Shown here: positions 1 through 5,187 of the stretch, one piece after another | How the letters are laid out: each line of letters begins with the position of its first letter | Numbering within the stretch: position 1 is the first letter of the stretch | Origin: an uncultured Collinsella sp. | GTDB lineage: Bacteria; Actinomycetota; Coriobacteriia; Coriobacteriales; Coriobacteriaceae | NCBI GenBank assembly: GCA_902465105.1 | Contig: CABQLM010000088.1 | Location: 1 to 5,203, forward strand | DNA length: 5,203 nt | Direction: 5' to 3' | Notes under the pieces: generated by a model | The model's database searches: none | Seen by the model: the letters and a program-made list of their open reading frames with translations, nothing else | Told to the model about the DNA's origin: nothing | Program-made: the position numbers and the translations under genes

Positions 1-15
1 TGCGTCGCTCCATTA

Positions 16-21
16 TATGAT
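16..21 (+). promoter_or_regulatory. possible -10 element of the HAD phosphatase gene
   Basis: TATGAT matches the sigma-70 -10 consensus at five of six positions and lies 38 bases before the chosen ATG. A -35 element at normal spacing would fall before the first base of the window, so this cannot be confirmed. If real, transcription would start near position 28, after the upstream ATG at 24, which agrees with translation starting at 60. Confidence 0.25.
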
Positions 22-46
22 GGATGCTTCGTTTGCCCTTATCCTC

Positions 47-53
47 GAAAGGA
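47..53 (+). promoter_or_regulatory. ribosome binding site that fixes the HAD phosphatase start
   Basis: GAAAGGA ends six bases before the ATG at 60. No comparable purine-rich site precedes the in-frame ATG at 24, so the 12-residue N-terminal extension is rejected. Confidence 0.75.
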
Positions 54-59
54 ACTCAT

Positions 60-887
60 ATGATTGATGCGTGTCCCAAACCCGCTGTGCTCTTTTTTGA
101 CGTAGACGGCACGCTGACGTCGTTCGATCCCGACGATATGACTGATAAGGACTTCAATGCAGTCCATCCGTCGAAGGCTGTTGTCGATGCATTTGGTCGC
201 TTGCGCAGTGCGGGCCACCAGGCATTTATCTGCACGGGTCGCCCCTTGTGGCTGATTGCCGACGGCCTGCGTGCGCTGAACCCGGCGGGTGTCGTTGCCA
301 TGGCGGGAGCGACGCTCGAGGTTGAGGGCCGCGTGGTGCATGAGGACTGCTTTGACGAGTACGTTATCGAGGAGCTTGCACGCCGTATGGCCGCCGCAGG
401 GATTGAGGCCTTTTTCGAGACCAACGTGGCTACTTTTGCCCTGGAACCCGCGGGTGTTGAGCAGCCGTCTCTGATTGGCACTTCTGTGGTGCACAGCGCC
501 GAGGAGATGCGCATCGACGGCAGCCTGCGCGTGGGCAAGGTATGCCTCAATGTGCCCAGTTTGGCTCGCGTAGCCAACGATGACGGCTTTATCGATCGCG
601 AGTTTGAGCTGTGCAACACCGGTGGTCAAAATCGCGAGCTGAGCCCCAAGGGCATCGACAAGGGCGTGGGCGTGGCGCGAGCGCTGGCGTATCTGGGCCG
701 CGAGGGAAATGCGCGCACCTTTGGCTTTGGCGATTCGGGCAACGACCTGGGCATGCTCGCTGCCGTCGAGACGGCTGTCGCCATGGGCAACGCCATGCCC
801 GAGGTCAAGGCGGTCGCCGACTACGTGACCGACGATGTCGCACACGACGGCACCGTGGCAGCGATGCAACATTTTGGGCTGATTTAA
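60..887 (+). CDS. HAD-superfamily (Cof/YidA-like) sugar-phosphate-type phosphatase
   Basis: This is a cytosolic Mg-dependent phosphohydrolase of 275 residues, the usual length for Cof-type HAD proteins. All four HAD motifs are visible. Motif I is DVDGTL with nucleophile Asp14 and acid/base Asp16. Motif II is ICTGR with Thr59. Motif III lies in SPKGIDKG, with Lys201 the likely catalytic lysine. Motif IV is GDSGND (224-229) with Asp225 and Asp229 as metal ligands. The region from about 85 to 190 is the C2-type cap that normally sets substrate choice. Relatives dephosphorylate sugar phosphates, flavin or pyridoxal phosphates, so the substrate cannot be named. The gene converges on the regulator gene and has its own start signals, so it is probably not part of the PTS operon. 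A link to PTS-derived sugar phosphates is only a guess. Confidence 0.92.
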   Translation: MIDACPKPAVLFFDVDGTLTSFDPDDMTDKDFNAVHPSKAVVDAFGRLRSAGHQAFICTGRPLWLIADGLRALNPAGVVAMAGATLEVEGRVVHEDCFDEYVIEELARRMAAAGIEAFFETNVATFALEPAGVEQPSLIGTSVVHSAEEMRIDGSLRVGKVCLNVPSLARVANDDGFIDREFELCNTGGQNRELSPKGIDKGVGVARALAYLGREGNARTFGFGDSGNDLGMLAAVETAVAMGNAMPEVKAVADYVTDDVAHDGTVAAMQHFGLI

Positions 888-888
888 T

Positions 889-929
889 AAATGGCCGGTT
901 CGCCCTCACCGTGGGCGAACCGGCCATTT
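889..929. terminator. bidirectional intrinsic terminator between convergent genes
   Basis: Bases 889-905 pair perfectly with 913-929, giving a 17-bp GC-rich stem with a 7-base loop. It begins two bases after the HAD gene stop and ends three bases before the regulator stop codon (933-935). The tail is only moderately T-rich on either strand (TTTGAGCTATTTT rightward, TTATTAAAT leftward), but the stem is very stable. Its position between two convergent stops supports shared use. Confidence 0.85.
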
Positions 930-932
930 GAG

Positions 933-1724
933 CTATTTTGCAATATAGAGCTTGGGATGACTGCGGCTGCTTTCGATTGCCGCCGCCATGATGCCCTCGT
1001 CGTCTCCATCTATGATGATGCCATCGAGGTCGTCGATTTGCGCTGACTGATAAAAACTGGTCTTATTGAACTTTCCCTGGTCGACCATCATATAGCCTTG
1101 GTTCGAGTTGGTCAGGTACATATGCTTGATCATGGCCGAGAAGTCGTGCTCGACGGTAAAACCGTGGTCGGGGTGGAATCCGTCGGCGCTGACAAACGCC
1201 TTGTCGGCATGGAGTTTGCTCATGCAGTCGAGCGTTAGCGCGCCCGCCAGATAGAGGTGACCCTTTCGCACGGAGCCGCCTAGCAGCACTACCGAAGCGT
1301 TGGGGAGATTGAAGCTGGCATAGTTCGCGATAGCAAGATCGCCGGTGATGATGGTGATCTCACGTTTGTCCATGAGGGCCTTAGCGAAGTAAAAGCCTGT
1401 GGTACCGATATCAATTACCAGAACGTCGCCATCGTCAACAAGAGTTGCCGCGGTCGTGGCGATGGCCTCCTTGGCCTCGACCTGGACATTGATGCGCTCT
1501 TCGGGATAAGAGATTGCGTTGGAGCGAGAAAGCGATACCGCTCCGCCGCGTACGCGACGCAACTTTCCTTCCGATTCCAGCGAGATGAGGTCGTGCCGTG
1601 CGGTGACTTCCGAAACCGAAAAACGACGGACAATGTCGGATACCGAGATATTTGGCTTTTCGGCCAGCCAGTTCATGATAAATCGCTGACGCTCGGCCGG
1701 TGAAAGGTCTGAAGTAGATGCCAT
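933..1724 (-). CDS. DeoR-family transcriptional regulator of the PTS operon
   Basis: This 263-residue protein has the family's usual length and order. The N-terminal winged helix-turn-helix spans about residues 10-63, with recognition-helix region VSEVTARHDL (37-46) followed by the wing RRVRGGAV (56-63). The C-terminal DeoRC sensor domain spans about 75-235. It carries the family signatures DIGTT (105-109), TGDLAIA (127-133), LGGSVR (148-153) and a VSADGF segment (178-183). Family members bind phosphorylated sugars through this domain and usually repress a neighbouring catabolic operon. The divergent PTS and transaldolase genes are the obvious targets, and TTTCG-type repeats in the shared region support self-control too. 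The ATG at 1724 was chosen over an in-frame start 40 codons upstream because AAAAGGAG sits six bases before it, and the extra residues would read through the promoter. The effector is unknown. Confidence 0.93.
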   Translation of the reverse strand: MASTSDLSPAERQRFIMNWLAEKPNISVSDIVRRFSVSEVTARHDLISLESEGKLRRVRGGAVSLSRSNAISYPEERINVQVEAKEAIATTAATLVDDGDVLVIDIGTTGFYFAKALMDKREITIITGDLAIANYASFNLPNASVVLLGGSVRKGHLYLAGALTLDCMSKLHADKAFVSADGFHPDHGFTVEHDFSAMIKHMYLTNSNQGYMMVDQGKFNKTSFYQSAQIDDLDGIIIDGDDEGIMAAAIESSRSHPKLYIAK

Positions 1725-1730
1725 ATGCCG

Positions 1731-1738
1731 CTCCTTTT
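1731..1738 (-). promoter_or_regulatory. ribosome binding site that fixes the DeoR-family regulator start
   Basis: Read leftward, AAAAGGAG is followed by six bases and then the ATG at 1724-1722. This near-ideal site settles the start against the longer in-frame option at 1844. Confidence 0.85.
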
Positions 1739-1753
1739 GAACGAAAGACAAAA

Positions 1754-1786
1754 GATACGCCTTTCGTAATCGAAATATAACGTATC
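1754..1786. promoter_or_regulatory. nested inverted repeat, likely operator at the regulator promoter
   Basis: An inner dyad TTTCG-TAAT-CGAAA (1762-1775) sits inside an outer dyad GATACG (1754-1759) and CGTATC (1781-1786). The centres differ by 1.5 bp, so they may be two overlapping sites. The inner dyad overlaps the -10 box and expected start point of the leftward promoter, a classic place for a repressor to block RNA polymerase. Binding by the adjacent DeoR-family protein is inferred from position and from recurrence of the half-site. Confidence 0.55.
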
Positions 1787-1802
1787 GATATGAAAAGAAC
1801 AA
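1774..1802 (-). promoter_or_regulatory. sigma-70 type promoter of the regulator gene
   Basis: Reading leftward, TTGTTC (1802-1797, -35) is followed by exactly 17 bases and TATATT (1779-1774, -10). This predicts a start near 1767 and an untranslated leader of about 43 bases before the ATG at 1724. It is the best promoter match in the window. Confidence 0.65.
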
Positions 1803-1922
1803 GGCGAAATCGAACGAACAAAATGAGCGATAGGGCATGTTCATAATTCATATGTAGCGGATAGCTTGCACGTAGACGGGCTGTAAAGAGTTTCATTCTG
1901 AAGGTGGTGCCGAAAAGCGATA

Positions 1923-1950
1923 CGTTCACACCTGATATTCGACCGTTCAC
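1923..1950 (+). repeat. CGTTCAC direct repeat at 21-bp spacing
   Basis: CGTTCAC occurs at 1923-1929 and again at 1944-1950. The 21-bp period is two helical turns, so both copies face the same side of the DNA. The second copy lies about 20 bp before the candidate -35 element of the rightward operon. An activator site is possible, but two 7-mers could also arise by chance. Confidence 0.35.
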
Positions 1951-1968
1951 GGAAAGTCGACAATTGAG

Positions 1969-2042
1969 CTTTCGATAACTTTTGAAATAGTTTATAAAAG
2001 AAAACCGTAGAGCTTTTGAAACAAAGAAAAAGGCTTTCGATA
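1969..2042 (+). repeat. four CTTTYGAWA repeats over the operon promoter and leader
   Basis: CTTTCGATA occurs at 1969-1977 and 2034-2042, and the variant CTTTTGAAA at 1979-1987 and 2013-2021, in the order A-B-B-A. The first two cover the -35 box and spacer of the candidate promoter; the other two lie in the presumed leader. The TTTCG core matches the dyad at the regulator promoter, so these are the best candidates for operators of the DeoR-family protein. Confidence 0.5.
1970..1998 (+). promoter_or_regulatory. candidate promoter of the transaldolase-PTS operon
   Basis: TATAAA (1993-1998) is a good -10 box, and 17 bases upstream is a poor -35 box, TTTCGA (1970-1975). Start would be near 2005, giving a leader of about 68 bases. 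A poor -35 box fits a promoter that needs an activator, perhaps through the upstream CGTTCAC repeats. An alternative is TTGAAA (2016-2021) with a weak -10 near 2039-2044. Confidence 0.4.
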
Positions 2043-2057
2043 GCAATAATGCAAGGT

Positions 2058-2066
2058 GAGAAAGGA
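2058..2066 (+). promoter_or_regulatory. ribosome binding site that fixes the transaldolase start
   Basis: GAGAAAGGA ends six bases before the ATG at 2073. In-frame ATGs at 2016 and 2049 lack such a site, and the protein from 2073 begins MAIKVFADGA, which matches the family's N-terminus. Confidence 0.85.
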
Positions 2067-2072
2067 CCGAAC

Positions 2073-2783
2073 ATGGCGATCAAAGTGTTTGCCGACGGCG
2101 CTAACCTCGAGGGCATGCTTGACATGCACGACAACGGTAACGTCCAGGGCTTCACAACCAACCCTTCCCTTATGAAGGCCGGCGGCGTGACCGACTATCG
2201 CGCTTTCGCCAAGACGGTTCTTGAGCACATCACCGACGTGTCGGTCTCTTTTGAGGTTTTCGCTGATGACGAGGCTGGTATGGAGGCCGAGGCTCGCGAG
2301 ATCGCAACCTGGGCAGACAATGTCTACGTTAAGATCCCGGCGCTCAACACCAAGGGCGAGTCCACTGCCGCGTTGGTCAAGCGCCTTTCTGCCGACGGCA
2401 TCAAGGTGAATGTCACCACTATCTTCACGCCCGAGCAGGTCGACGAGTTTGTCGATGCCGTTTCTGCCGAGACCCCCTCTATTCTGTCCATCTTTGCCGG
2501 TCGCATTGCCGATACCGGCGTCGATCCGCTGCCCCTCATGGCGGAGTCCGTAAAGAAGGCTGCCGTTAAGCCTGCTGCCGAGGTTCTCTGGGCGTCTACG
2601 CGCGAGGTCCTCAATATCTTCCAGGCGGAGTCTGTTGGATGCCAGATCATTACGGTCCCCAATGCCATTCTTGCCAAGCGCAAGAATTTCGGGAAAGATT
2701 TGCTTGAGTACTCGCTTGATACGGTCAAGGGCTTTGCCCGCGACGTTCAGGCGCTTGGTTTTCATATCTTGCCCGAGGAGTAG
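2073..2783 (+). CDS. tal: transaldolase, short (staphylococcal-type/TalC-like) form
   Basis: This cytosolic 236-residue TIM-barrel enzyme of the transaldolase/fructose-6-phosphate aldolase family moves a dihydroxyacetone unit between sugar phosphates in the non-oxidative pentose phosphate pathway. Visible landmarks are FADGA with Asp8, GFTTNPSLM with Asn30, FEVF with Glu61, VYVKIP with the Schiff-base Lys87, NVTTIF (113-118), and the C-terminal barrel motif SIFAGRIADTGVDP (139-152) with Ser139, Phe141 and Arg144. By alignment from memory, these correspond to Asp17, Asn35, Glu96, Lys132, Ser176, Phe178 and Arg181 of E. coli TalB. Glu61, Ser139 and Phe141 are the transaldolase versions; E. coli FsaA has Gln, Ala and Tyr there. 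It leads the operon, nine bases before the EIIA gene, so it should help metabolise what the PTS imports. Fructose-6-phosphate aldolase activity is the alternative, which I think less likely. Confidence 0.9.
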   Translation: MAIKVFADGANLEGMLDMHDNGNVQGFTTNPSLMKAGGVTDYRAFAKTVLEHITDVSVSFEVFADDEAGMEAEAREIATWADNVYVKIPALNTKGESTAALVKRLSADGIKVNVTTIFTPEQVDEFVDAVSAETPSILSIFAGRIADTGVDPLPLMAESVKKAAVKPAAEVLWASTREVLNIFQAESVGCQIITVPNAILAKRKNFGKDLLEYSLDTVKGFARDVQALGFHILPEE

Positions 2784-2792
2784 GGGACGAGC

Positions 2793-3239
2793 ATGCTGAC
2801 CGATCTTCTTAAACCCGAGCTTGTTGCCTGCCACGTCGAGGCCTCCGACTGGGAGGAAGCGATCAGGGCATGCGGTAAGTTGCTCGTAGACGCTGGCAAA
2901 TGCGACCAGAGCTATGTTGACGCTATGATTTCATCGGTTCACAAATTCGGCCCCTATATGGTCTTGGAAGAGGGCATCGCCATGCCCCACGCTCAGGCAG
3001 ATGGCAATGTGAGTGAAGCGGGCATCTGTATCGTCACGCTTGACCCTGCCGTTGCGTTTGGACACGAGGATTTCGATCCGGTTCACGTGCTCGTGGGTAT
3101 TTGCGCACCCGACCCCAAGGCTCATCTTGGCTGCTTGGCGGAGCTTTCGCAGATGTTCGAGGACGAGGACTGCGTTGCCAAGCTCAGCGCATGCGATACG
3201 CCCGAGCAGGTTTTGGAGACCATGCGTTCATTCTTTTAG
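2793..3239 (+). CDS. PTS EIIA component (fructose/mannitol-type fold, UlaC-like)
   Basis: This 148-residue cytosolic protein is a PTS EIIA type-2 domain and spans nearly the whole family fold. It takes phosphate from HPr and passes it to the partner EIIB. The phosphorylated histidine is His66 in the motif GIAMPHA (61-67), and His111 in the later AHLGCLAEL segment fits the second conserved histidine that lies near the active site in this family. E. coli UlaC is similar in length, at about 154 residues. A purine-rich AGGGGA overlaps the transaldolase stop and sits five bases before the ATG, so the two genes are probably translated together. EIIB and EIIC follow as separate polypeptides, as in ascorbate-type systems. 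The residue pattern does not identify the sugar. Confidence 0.92.
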   Translation: MLTDLLKPELVACHVEASDWEEAIRACGKLLVDAGKCDQSYVDAMISSVHKFGPYMVLEEGIAMPHAQADGNVSEAGICIVTLDPAVAFGHEDFDPVHVLVGICAPDPKAHLGCLAELSQMFEDEDCVAKLSACDTPEQVLETMRSFF

Positions 3240-3251
3240 GCCTTAATGGCA

Positions 3252-3291
3252 CGGCGATGCGTCGCCGCTTTTGGATAGACGGAAAACCGTC
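3252..3291 (+). other. two short RNA hairpins in the EIIA-EIIB gap
   Basis: CGGCGA (3252-3257) pairs with TCGCCG (3262-3267) around a TGCG loop and is followed by CTTTT. Ten bases later GACGG (3278-3282) pairs with CCGTC (3287-3291) around AAAA. The 75-base gap is much wider than the nine bases before EIIA. The first hairpin is too short for a strong terminator but could weaken read-through or mark an mRNA processing point. The second lies just before the EIIB ribosome site (3298-3309). Confidence 0.45.
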
Positions 3292-3314
3292 ACGTGTAGG
3301 AGAGGAAGGTTGCC

Positions 3315-3590
3315 ATGCATATCATCACCGTATGCGGAAACGGCATCGGGTCCAGCCTGATGCTCGCTGGCAAAGTCGAGGAGCTTTGCGAGGAGGAGGG
3401 CATCAAGGCCGACGTTGAGTCTATGGACCTGAACGGTGCTTCTTCCGCAAATCCAGATCTGTTCATCACCGTTAAGGAACTCGCCCCCGAGCTCCACGGC
3501 AACGTTGTGATCGTTCGCAGCTATGTGAACAAGAAGAAGATCCGCGAGGATGCCCTTGAGGCCATCAAGGCTGCTGCCGCGAACGCCTAA
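3315..3590 (+). CDS. ulaB: PTS EIIB component, ascorbate/galactitol (UlaB/GatB-like) type
   Basis: This 91-residue cytosolic protein is a lactose/cellobiose-like EIIB domain of the ascorbate-galactitol superfamily. The N-terminal loop VCGNGIGSS (6-14) is the P-loop-like phosphorylation site. Cys7 accepts phosphate from EIIA His66 and donates it to the substrate held by EIIC. The rest alternates strands and helices, including VESMDLNG, DLFITVKELAPEL and NVVIVRSYVNKKKI, as expected for this fold, and ends in an alanine-rich helix. A purine-rich AGGAGAGGAAGG (3298-3309) precedes the ATG. The symbol reflects family resemblance only; the partner EIIC is UlaA-type, but the substrate may not be ascorbate. 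Confidence 0.92.
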   Translation: MHIITVCGNGIGSSLMLAGKVEELCEEEGIKADVESMDLNGASSANPDLFITVKELAPELHGNVVIVRSYVNKKKIREDALEAIKAAAANA

Positions 3591-3604
3591 AGCGGCATAA
3601 AAAA

Positions 3605-3637
3605 GGGCGGTTCCCTGTGGAAGAGGGAAACGCGCCC
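3605..3637 (+). other. RNA hairpin between EIIB and EIIC genes
   Basis: TTCCCT (3611-3616) pairs with AGGGAA (3624-3629) around a seven-base loop. A lower stem forms from GGGCG (3605-3609) and CGCCC (3633-3637), separated by a small internal loop. It ends nine bases before the EIIC ribosome site. No T-run follows, so it is not a terminator. It may stabilise one end of the mRNA or adjust EIIC translation. Confidence 0.5.
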
Positions 3638-3645
3638 ACGTTAGA

Positions 3646-3654
3646 GAGAAAGGA
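3646..3654 (+). promoter_or_regulatory. ribosome binding site that fixes the EIIC start
   Basis: GAGAAAGGA ends seven bases before the ATG at 3662. The longer in-frame reading from GTG at 3617 would begin inside the hairpin loop and add 15 charged residues without a ribosome site, so it is rejected. Confidence 0.8.
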
Positions 3655-3661
3655 AGCGCAG

Positions 3662-5053
3662 ATGCAAGCCATCCTTCCCATACTTGAGTTTATCCAATCG
3701 ATTCTGACCAAGCCAGCATGGATTATGGGTCTATTTGCCTTTGTGGGCCTTGTTGCGCTTAAGCGTCCTGCCCACAAGGTGATGACGGGAACCCTGAAGC
3801 CCATTCTTGGTTACATCATGCTGTCTGCCGGCGCCGCTGTTGTTCAGGACAACCTTGCTCCGCTGGGTACCTTCATCGAGACCGGTTTCCACATCACCGG
3901 CGTCGTGCCCAACAACGAGGTCGTCGTTTCGATGGCTCAGAGCGTCCTTGGCGTTCAGACCATGATGATCTTGATTCTCGGCTACGTCGTGAACATTATC
4001 ATTGCCCGCTTTACCAAGTTTAAGTACATCTTCCTGACGGGCCATCACAGCATGTTCATGGCTTGCCTGCTGTCTGCCGTTCTGCAGGCATCTGGCTTCC
4101 AGGATGTCCAGCTTGTCATCGTGGGCGGTATGTTCCTGGGCCTCGTGAGCGCTATGCTTCCCGCCGTTGGCCAGCGTTTTACCGAGAAGGTTACCGATGG
4201 CGACGAAATCGCCATGGGCCACTTCGGTTCACTCGCCTATTACATCTCCGCTGCAGTCGGTACGCTTTTTGCTAAGGATGCCGAGGAGAACAGCACCGAG
4301 AAGATTGAGGTTCCCGAGAAGTTCGCCTTCCTGCGCGACACCACCATCTCCACGGCTCTTACCATGGCCTTCTTCTATCTGGTTACCGCTTTTGCCGCTT
4401 ACATCGCAGATCCTGCGGTCGTTACCAAGACCGCTGGCGGCGACAATGTGATCGTCTATGCCCTGACTTGTGCCCTGTCCTTCGCCGTCGGTGTCACTAT
4501 CGTCTACAACGGCGTTCGTATGATTCTCGCCGACCTGGTCCCGGCTTTCCAGGGCATCTCCAACAAGCTGATCCCCGGTGCCATCCCCGCCGTCGACTGC
4601 GCCGTCTTCTTCCCCTATGCTCCCACCGCCGTCATCCTCGGCTTTGTCGCTTCCTTCATCGGTGGCGTAGTCGGTATGTTCATCGTGGGCGCTACCCTGG
4701 GTATCTTCATCATCCCGGGCATGGTTCCCCACTTCTTCTGCGGTGCTACCGCAGGCATCTACGGCAATGCTACCGGCGGTCGCAAGGGCGCAGCTCTTGG
4801 TGCTTTCGTCAACGGCCTGCTCATCACCTTTGCCCCTGCTCTGCTCCTGCCCGTTCTTGACGTCTTTGGCTTCAAGAACACTACGTTCGGCGACTTCGAT
4901 TTCTCCGTCATTGGTATTACGCTCGGCCGCGCTGCCGAGGCCTTCGGTACCACCGGTGTCTACGCGATTCTCGCTGTCCTTTTGGTCGTCGCCTTCGTCC
5001 CCAACTTCATCCACACCAAGGGCGCTGTGATCAATCACGTTGAGGAAGAGTAA
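3662..5053 (+). CDS. ulaA: PTS EIIC permease, UlaA/SgaT (ascorbate-type) family
   Basis: This 463-residue inner-membrane protein forms the transport channel of the PTS; E. coli UlaA has 465. About ten or eleven hydrophobic segments are visible, for example near 20-34, 46-62, 100-116, 131-143, 150-169, 229-249, 263-283, 322-352 and 432-448. Family landmarks include TGHHSMF (126-132), EKVTDGDEIAMGHFGSLAYY (175-194), the charged cytoplasmic loop 205-226, GVRMILADLVPAFQGIS (284-300), LIPGAIPAVDC (303-313) with Asp312, and the IIPGMVPHFFC segment (350-360). By comparison from memory, Asp312 and His187 match Asp314 and His194 of E. coli UlaA, but Phe188 stands where UlaA has Gln195, and a Gln139 match is missing. 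The family assignment is firm; ascorbate as substrate is not. The gene ends the operon, followed by a strong terminator. Confidence 0.93.
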   Translation: MQAILPILEFIQSILTKPAWIMGLFAFVGLVALKRPAHKVMTGTLKPILGYIMLSAGAAVVQDNLAPLGTFIETGFHITGVVPNNEVVVSMAQSVLGVQTMMILILGYVVNIIIARFTKFKYIFLTGHHSMFMACLLSAVLQASGFQDVQLVIVGGMFLGLVSAMLPAVGQRFTEKVTDGDEIAMGHFGSLAYYISAAVGTLFAKDAEENSTEKIEVPEKFAFLRDTTISTALTMAFFYLVTAFAAYIADPAVVTKTAGGDNVIVYALTCALSFAVGVTIVYNGVRMILADLVPAFQGISNKLIPGAIPAVDCAVFFPYAPTAVILGFVASFIGGVVGMFIVGATLGIFIIPGMVPHFFCGATAGIYGNATGGRKGAALGAFVNGLLITFAPALLLPVLDVFGFKNTTFGDFDFSVIGITLGRAAEAFGTTGVYAILAVLLVVAFVPNFIHTKGAVINHVEEE

Positions 5054-5110
5054 TCCAGGCATACGTTAAGCCCTAATCGGGCGGAGCTCCGATAACCGGC
5101 TCCTACACGG

Positions 5111-5147
5111 AAGCGGTGACGTCTCAAATGAGGCGTCACCGCTTTTT
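5111..5147 (+). terminator. strong intrinsic terminator of the operon
   Basis: Bases 5111-5125 pair with 5130-5144 (one G-T wobble) around an AAAT loop. The stem runs into a TTTTT tract (5143-5147). It lies 57 bases after the EIIC stop. The leftward side lacks a T-run, so it acts on the rightward operon. Between the stop and this stem are shorter self-complementary stretches, such as CGGAGCTCCG (5082-5091), of unclear use. Confidence 0.93.
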
Positions 5148-5163
5148 GTTAAGACTTTAGTCT

Positions 5164-5187
5164 GCTGGCCGCGCAGCGGCCAGCTTT
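5164..5187. terminator. second GC-rich hairpin, possible backup or converging terminator
   Basis: GCTGGCCGC (5164-5172) pairs perfectly with GCGGCCAGC (5176-5184) around GCA, followed by TTTAAA. T-runs on both sides are short. It could back up the preceding terminator or end a leftward gene lying beyond the window. Confidence 0.5.

Larger units (their letters stand above)
1725..2072. other. divergent AT-rich control region, no gene
   Basis: This 348-bp stretch separates the leftward regulator from the rightward operon and is clearly richer in A+T than the flanking genes. I see no convincing small gene: the ATG triplets near 1823 and 1838 give only 6-7 codons and lack ribosome sites. It contains seven copies of TTTCG or its complement CGAAA (starting at 1742, 1762, 1771, 1805, 1911, 1970, 2035), where about 0.7 would be expected by chance at equal base use. 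It also holds promoters facing both ways and two kinds of direct repeat, listed separately. Its length leaves room for more than one regulator. Confidence 0.8.

Noticed and set aside
39..872. 277-codon open frame on the minus strand opposite the HAD phosphatase gene
   Set aside because: It mirrors the phosphatase gene in GC-rich codons, has no recognisable domain, and the plus strand carries all four HAD motifs.
1725..1844. Longer N-terminus for the DeoR-family regulator (40 extra residues)
   Set aside because: The extension runs through the promoter and operator, lacks similarity to the family N-terminus, and a near-perfect ribosome site precedes the inner ATG.
1882..1895. Catabolite-repression (cre)-like sequence TGTAAAGAGTTTCA
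   Set aside because: It has the outer TG and CA but lacks the central CG that defines cre sites, so the match is too weak.
1992..2834. 280-codon minus-strand open frame opposite the transaldolase gene
   Set aside because: Its translation resembles no family, and it would cross the operon leader and the start of the EIIA gene; it is explained by codon bias on the other strand.
3617..3661. GTG start 15 codons upstream for the EIIC gene
   Set aside because: It lies in a hairpin loop without a ribosome site, whereas GAGAAAGGA is well placed for the ATG at 3662.
4229..5062. 277-codon minus-strand open frame opposite the EIIC gene, rich in Asp, Glu and Gly
   Set aside because: The acidic, repetitive composition is the expected complement of hydrophobic membrane-protein codons; no domain or good start site was seen.
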